From an uncultured Prevotella sp. (lineage in GTDB: Bacteria; Bacteroidota; Bacteroidia; Bacteroidales; Bacteroidaceae): DNA of 16,819 nucleotides. The stretch covers positions 1 to 16,819 of the forward strand of contig CAAGEG010000053.1 of assembly GCA_900768785.1 (NCBI GenBank). The letters run 5' to 3'. Made by a program: the position numbers and the translations under genes. The notes beneath the pieces were generated by a model that worked only from the letters and a program-made list of their open reading frames with translations, was not told the DNA's origin and did no database searches. Below, piece by piece: positions 14,625 to 16,819 of the stretch; the first letter of the stretch is position 1; each line of letters opens with the position of its first letter.

Positions 14625-16559
14625 TTATTCATATCCATAAATATACATTCTATATATGTCTAATGGCCAACGAGTATTATCATCATTTGCCAGTCCGGAG
14701 TTATATAGGTAGCCATTTAAATAGAAATAATTGTATCCTTTAGGCATTTCGTATGTTACATTAAATGAATAGCCGTCGCTATTTGCCACTATTGTAGGAG
14801 TTATCTCTACTTTATCAGACAAATCTCCTGCTTTTTTGGTCGCATAGAAGTGAGATGATTCTGTTAATATCTTATCAATTATATCATTACGCGAACCGAC
14901 CTCAACTTTTAATACTACTTTTGTAACTTCTGATAATGGCACCGATGTTGTATGTATATTGTAATCTTTATTATCTAATGCTCTTAAGAATTGACCTTTA
15001 GAACTATTATATATACTTTCAACATTAGTCATTTTTATGGTTATATTGTTGGATGTAAACTCAGATTCCGTTTCGTAGGTTCCATCAGGTATATAATATA
15101 GAGAGAAATAGTCCTCTTTTTCAACTCCAACATATAATGTTACGTTAGTAAAAGCTTCTTCACCGCTTTTTATCAAGCAATGCCCGGCAGCCGGAATAGG
15201 TCTTATTCTGAATTGGTAAATGCCAGGTTCAAGACCTGTAACCGTTGCTCCCCACATGTTGTCTTCGGCTCCTGAAGATGTGCATGCAACACTTACATTG
15301 TCTGAATAGGTCCTATCGCCTATCTTCTTACAGTAATAGCACTCATAGCCCGAAGCATTTTCAACGCCTTTCCATATAACATCAAAACCGTTTCTTTCGT
15401 ATTTTACTGACTTTATGATATTGTTGATATTCACGTTTTCTACGTCTGCAACAGCAAAATCTTTAACGCTGAATGTTGTCATTCCGCCCTCGTTTAATTT
15501 TATTGTCTTACCTGCGGCATTCAAATCAACATATCTTGACAGCTTAACAGGCTCTCCCTTTTCACCCTGTGACATAGTTAAATCCACGCGGAACCAATTT
15601 TTTATCTCTCCGTTATATGATCTAATCCACAAATCCGCAGTACCGTTTTCCTTAATAGTAACATTCTTTGGTGTCAAAACAAAGAATGGAGCACCTTTAT
15701 AATACTTCATTTGTTCTAATGCAGGGTCGTATTCACCAACCATATTACCGCCGAAACTATCGTCAAAACCGAATTTTGCATTCTGTATAGTATATCCTGT
15801 GTATGCGTCAAGTCCCTTTACAGTAATCTTTATTACCGAACCGAAACGTGCAAAAGTCAGGCTTTGCGCTGTCGTAAGTTGTTCGTTTGACTTTACTACC
15901 TTTGATGCCATGATGTCGGCTTTAGGGTCAAAGCTGTCGGCAGAAGGCGATTGCAACTCCGGCAAATATACTTGTATGATAGGGTGACTTTCTACGTAAG
16001 GACCGGTATATCCCCATTCTTCAGCCCAATACTTATAGCTATCGTCACTTGAAGAAGACCATGTGTTTGTATATATCATATTGTCGTATAGGTCTCCGTC
16101 TGCTCTTGATGCGTGAGGATATACTGCGTAGTATTCATAATGGGTACCTCCGGCATTTGAATTGTTAAGATCGACTTCGAAAAGAGCCTTTCCGCTTTCT
16201 CCAATACTGCCGGCTGTGAGTTCTTTTGACTTATAAGGGGTTGCCCTGTCTTCTTTATGGCCTTCTTCATCAATAGGAACGCCATAGGCACATTCAAAGA
16301 TATCGATAACATCTCCCGGACTCCAGTTAACCAAATAGCCGTTTCCTGATGTGACAATAGTGGTTTTTGTACCCGGAATCTTCTTTCCTGTGTTGCCGTT
16401 TGAGCCGTTTCCGTCCATGCCGGCTTCAAATACTACGGTATGAAAGTTGGCGGAAGTGATGTCTTCGTTGCTTGTTCCGTCAGACAAATCATCGTCGGTA
16501 CATGCGCTGCAAACCGCTATTGCAGTTGCCATGAGTGTGTATTTAAATAACTTTTTCAT
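14625..16559 (-). CDS. Fimbrillin-like surface lipoprotein with fibronectin-III-like domain
   Basis: The 644-residue product starts with a lipoprotein signal peptide; the likely lipidated residue is C20 (VCSAC). The acidic TDDDL right after it resembles the Bacteroidetes signal for export of lipoproteins to the cell surface. Residues about 38-370 look like a fimbrillin (FimA/Mfa-type) fold: the motif GTKTTIVTSGNGYLVNWSPG (63-82), followed by DVIDIF, is the family's typical opening, followed by a YYAVYPH segment at 143-149. A fibronectin-III-like domain covers about 383-476, ending in GLEPGIYQFRIRPIP. I do not recognise the last 170 residues; they are beta-rich. No fimbrial assembly genes are in view, so it may be an adhesin, a pilus subunit or a stand-alone surface protein. 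It begins 11 nt after a small interrupted frame and has its own terminator. Confidence 0.75.
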   Translation of the reverse strand: MKKLFKYTLMATAIAVCSACTDDDLSDGTSNEDITSANFHTVVFEAGMDGNGSNGNTGKKIPGTKTTIVTSGNGYLVNWSPGDVIDIFECAYGVPIDEEGHKEDRATPYKSKELTAGSIGESGKALFEVDLNNSNAGGTHYEYYAVYPHASRADGDLYDNMIYTNTWSSSSDDSYKYWAEEWGYTGPYVESHPIIQVYLPELQSPSADSFDPKADIMASKVVKSNEQLTTAQSLTFARFGSVIKITVKGLDAYTGYTIQNAKFGFDDSFGGNMVGEYDPALEQMKYYKGAPFFVLTPKNVTIKENGTADLWIRSYNGEIKNWFRVDLTMSQGEKGEPVKLSRYVDLNAAGKTIKLNEGGMTTFSVKDFAVADVENVNINNIIKSVKYERNGFDVIWKGVENASGYECYYCKKIGDRTYSDNVSVACTSSGAEDNMWGATVTGLEPGIYQFRIRPIPAAGHCLIKSGEEAFTNVTLYVGVEKEDYFSLYYIPDGTYETESEFTSNNITIKMTNVESIYNSSKGQFLRALDNKDYNIHTTSVPLSEVTKVVLKVEVGSRNDIIDKILTESSHFYATKKAGDLSDKVEITPTIVANSDGYSFNVTYEMPKGYNYFYLNGYLYNSGLANDDNTRWPLDIYRMYIYGYE

Positions 16560-16570
16560 ATTGTTCTGTT

Positions 16571-16759
16571 TTAAAAATCGCCATAATCTTCTATATCATC
16601 ATCACCGATGTTGCCTCCGGCGCTACCATCTTCACCGAATTTTACATCTTTAGCACTGCCGTCAAGCAGAGTAGCTCCCTTGCATCTTATTATTTCCGCA
16701 TAGGGAGGTGTGTATTTCTCTTTTTGGCTTAAGTGTCAAAAAGAGACCTGAAACACCAT
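16571..16759 (-). pseudogene. Small acidic protein frame without a start, interrupted by in-frame TGA
   Basis: Between a TGA at 16738-16736 and a TAA at 16573-16571 there is an open frame of 54 codons that reads like real protein: it begins HLSQKEKYTPPYAEIIRCKG and ends GGNIGDDDIEDYGDF. Short proteins with a K-Y-x-P-P-x-A-E-x-I opening, a Cys and an acidic or glycine-rich tail are, as I recall, common in Bacteroidales near surface-lipoprotein genes. There is no ATG, GTG or TTG in this frame after the TGA. The nearest ATG, at 16759-16757, is in the same frame and gives MVFQVSF before the TGA. A single C-to-T change of CGA to TGA would explain this, as would a sequencing error or readthrough. 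The stop is 11 nt before the fimbrillin-like gene, suggesting one transcription unit. Confidence 0.45.
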
Positions 16760-16781
16760 GTATTTAATTGATTAGCTGTAT

Positions 16782-16809
16782 ATTATAGGCAAAAAACTTT
16801 CAATGGCAA
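16782..16809 (-). promoter_or_regulatory. Possible promoter upstream of the small frame and fimbrillin-like gene
   Basis: On the minus strand TTGCCA (16809-16804), a 16-nt spacer and TATAAT (16787-16782) give an E. coli-like promoter about 25 bp before the ATG at 16759. The usual Bacteroidetes TAnnTTTG box is absent, so use by the primary sigma factor is uncertain. A TTTTTTGCC direct repeat (16813-16805 and 16796-16788) overlaps the element and could be a regulator site. Confidence 0.3.
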
Positions 16810-16819
16810 AAAATCTGCT

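Noticed and set aside
16735..16738. Programmed frameshift at TCTTTTTGA as an explanation for the interrupted small gene
   Set aside because: The upstream ATG and the downstream 54-codon frame are already in the same frame; a shift would lead into another frame that soon stops. Only readthrough or mutation fits.

Overview
The window looks like a chromosomal segment of a Bacteroidales bacterium, closest in style to Prevotella, Bacteroides or Muribaculaceae. Four things point there: promoters of the TTTG / TAnnTTTG type instead of -35/-10 boxes; lipoproteins with an acidic stretch after the lipid cysteine; a class II LysRS with a C-terminal extension; and the gene order lysS-gpsA-pgi-HAD, which I recall from Bacteroides thetaiotaomicron. 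TGA, TAA and standard starts are used normally. No rRNA, tRNA, insertion sequence or CRISPR array was seen.

Layout. Bases 1-163 hold no gene but a nested set of hairpins resembling an intergenic mobile repeat, followed by a terminator at 164-196. radA (209-1600) is on the minus strand. Its promoter interleaves with one that drives a plus-strand pair: a lipoprotein resembling ABC-transporter substrate-binding proteins (1815-2741) and a TPR protein (2761-4953). The leader of this pair contains a hairpin and a possible pseudoknot. The TPR gene overlaps the next gene tail to tail by 18 bp.

From 14383 down to 4936 eight minus-strand genes follow closely and may form one long transcription unit with internal promoters: lysS, gpsA, pgi, a HAD phosphatase similar to the B. 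thetaiotaomicron inorganic pyrophosphatase BT2127, kdsA, a secreted DUF4874/DUF4832-type protein, kdsD, and a secreted phospholipase-D-family protein. The theme is the cell envelope. KdsD makes arabinose 5-phosphate and KdsA condenses it with PEP to Kdo 8-phosphate for LPS; GpsA supplies glycerol 3-phosphate for phospholipids; the PLD protein probably works on phospholipids such as cardiolipin. No kdsB and no canonical kdsC lie in the window.

At the right end a fimbrillin-like surface lipoprotein (14625-16559) has its own strong terminator. Directly upstream is a 54-codon acidic reading frame that looks protein-coding but has no start codon and is cut off from the nearest ATG by an in-frame TGA.

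Most of the window is ordinary housekeeping and envelope biosynthesis. I did not find a clear new multi-gene system. The best leads are the structured leader at 1698-1781, the interrupted small gene before the fimbrillin-like gene, and the unexplained secreted protein inside the Kdo cluster.
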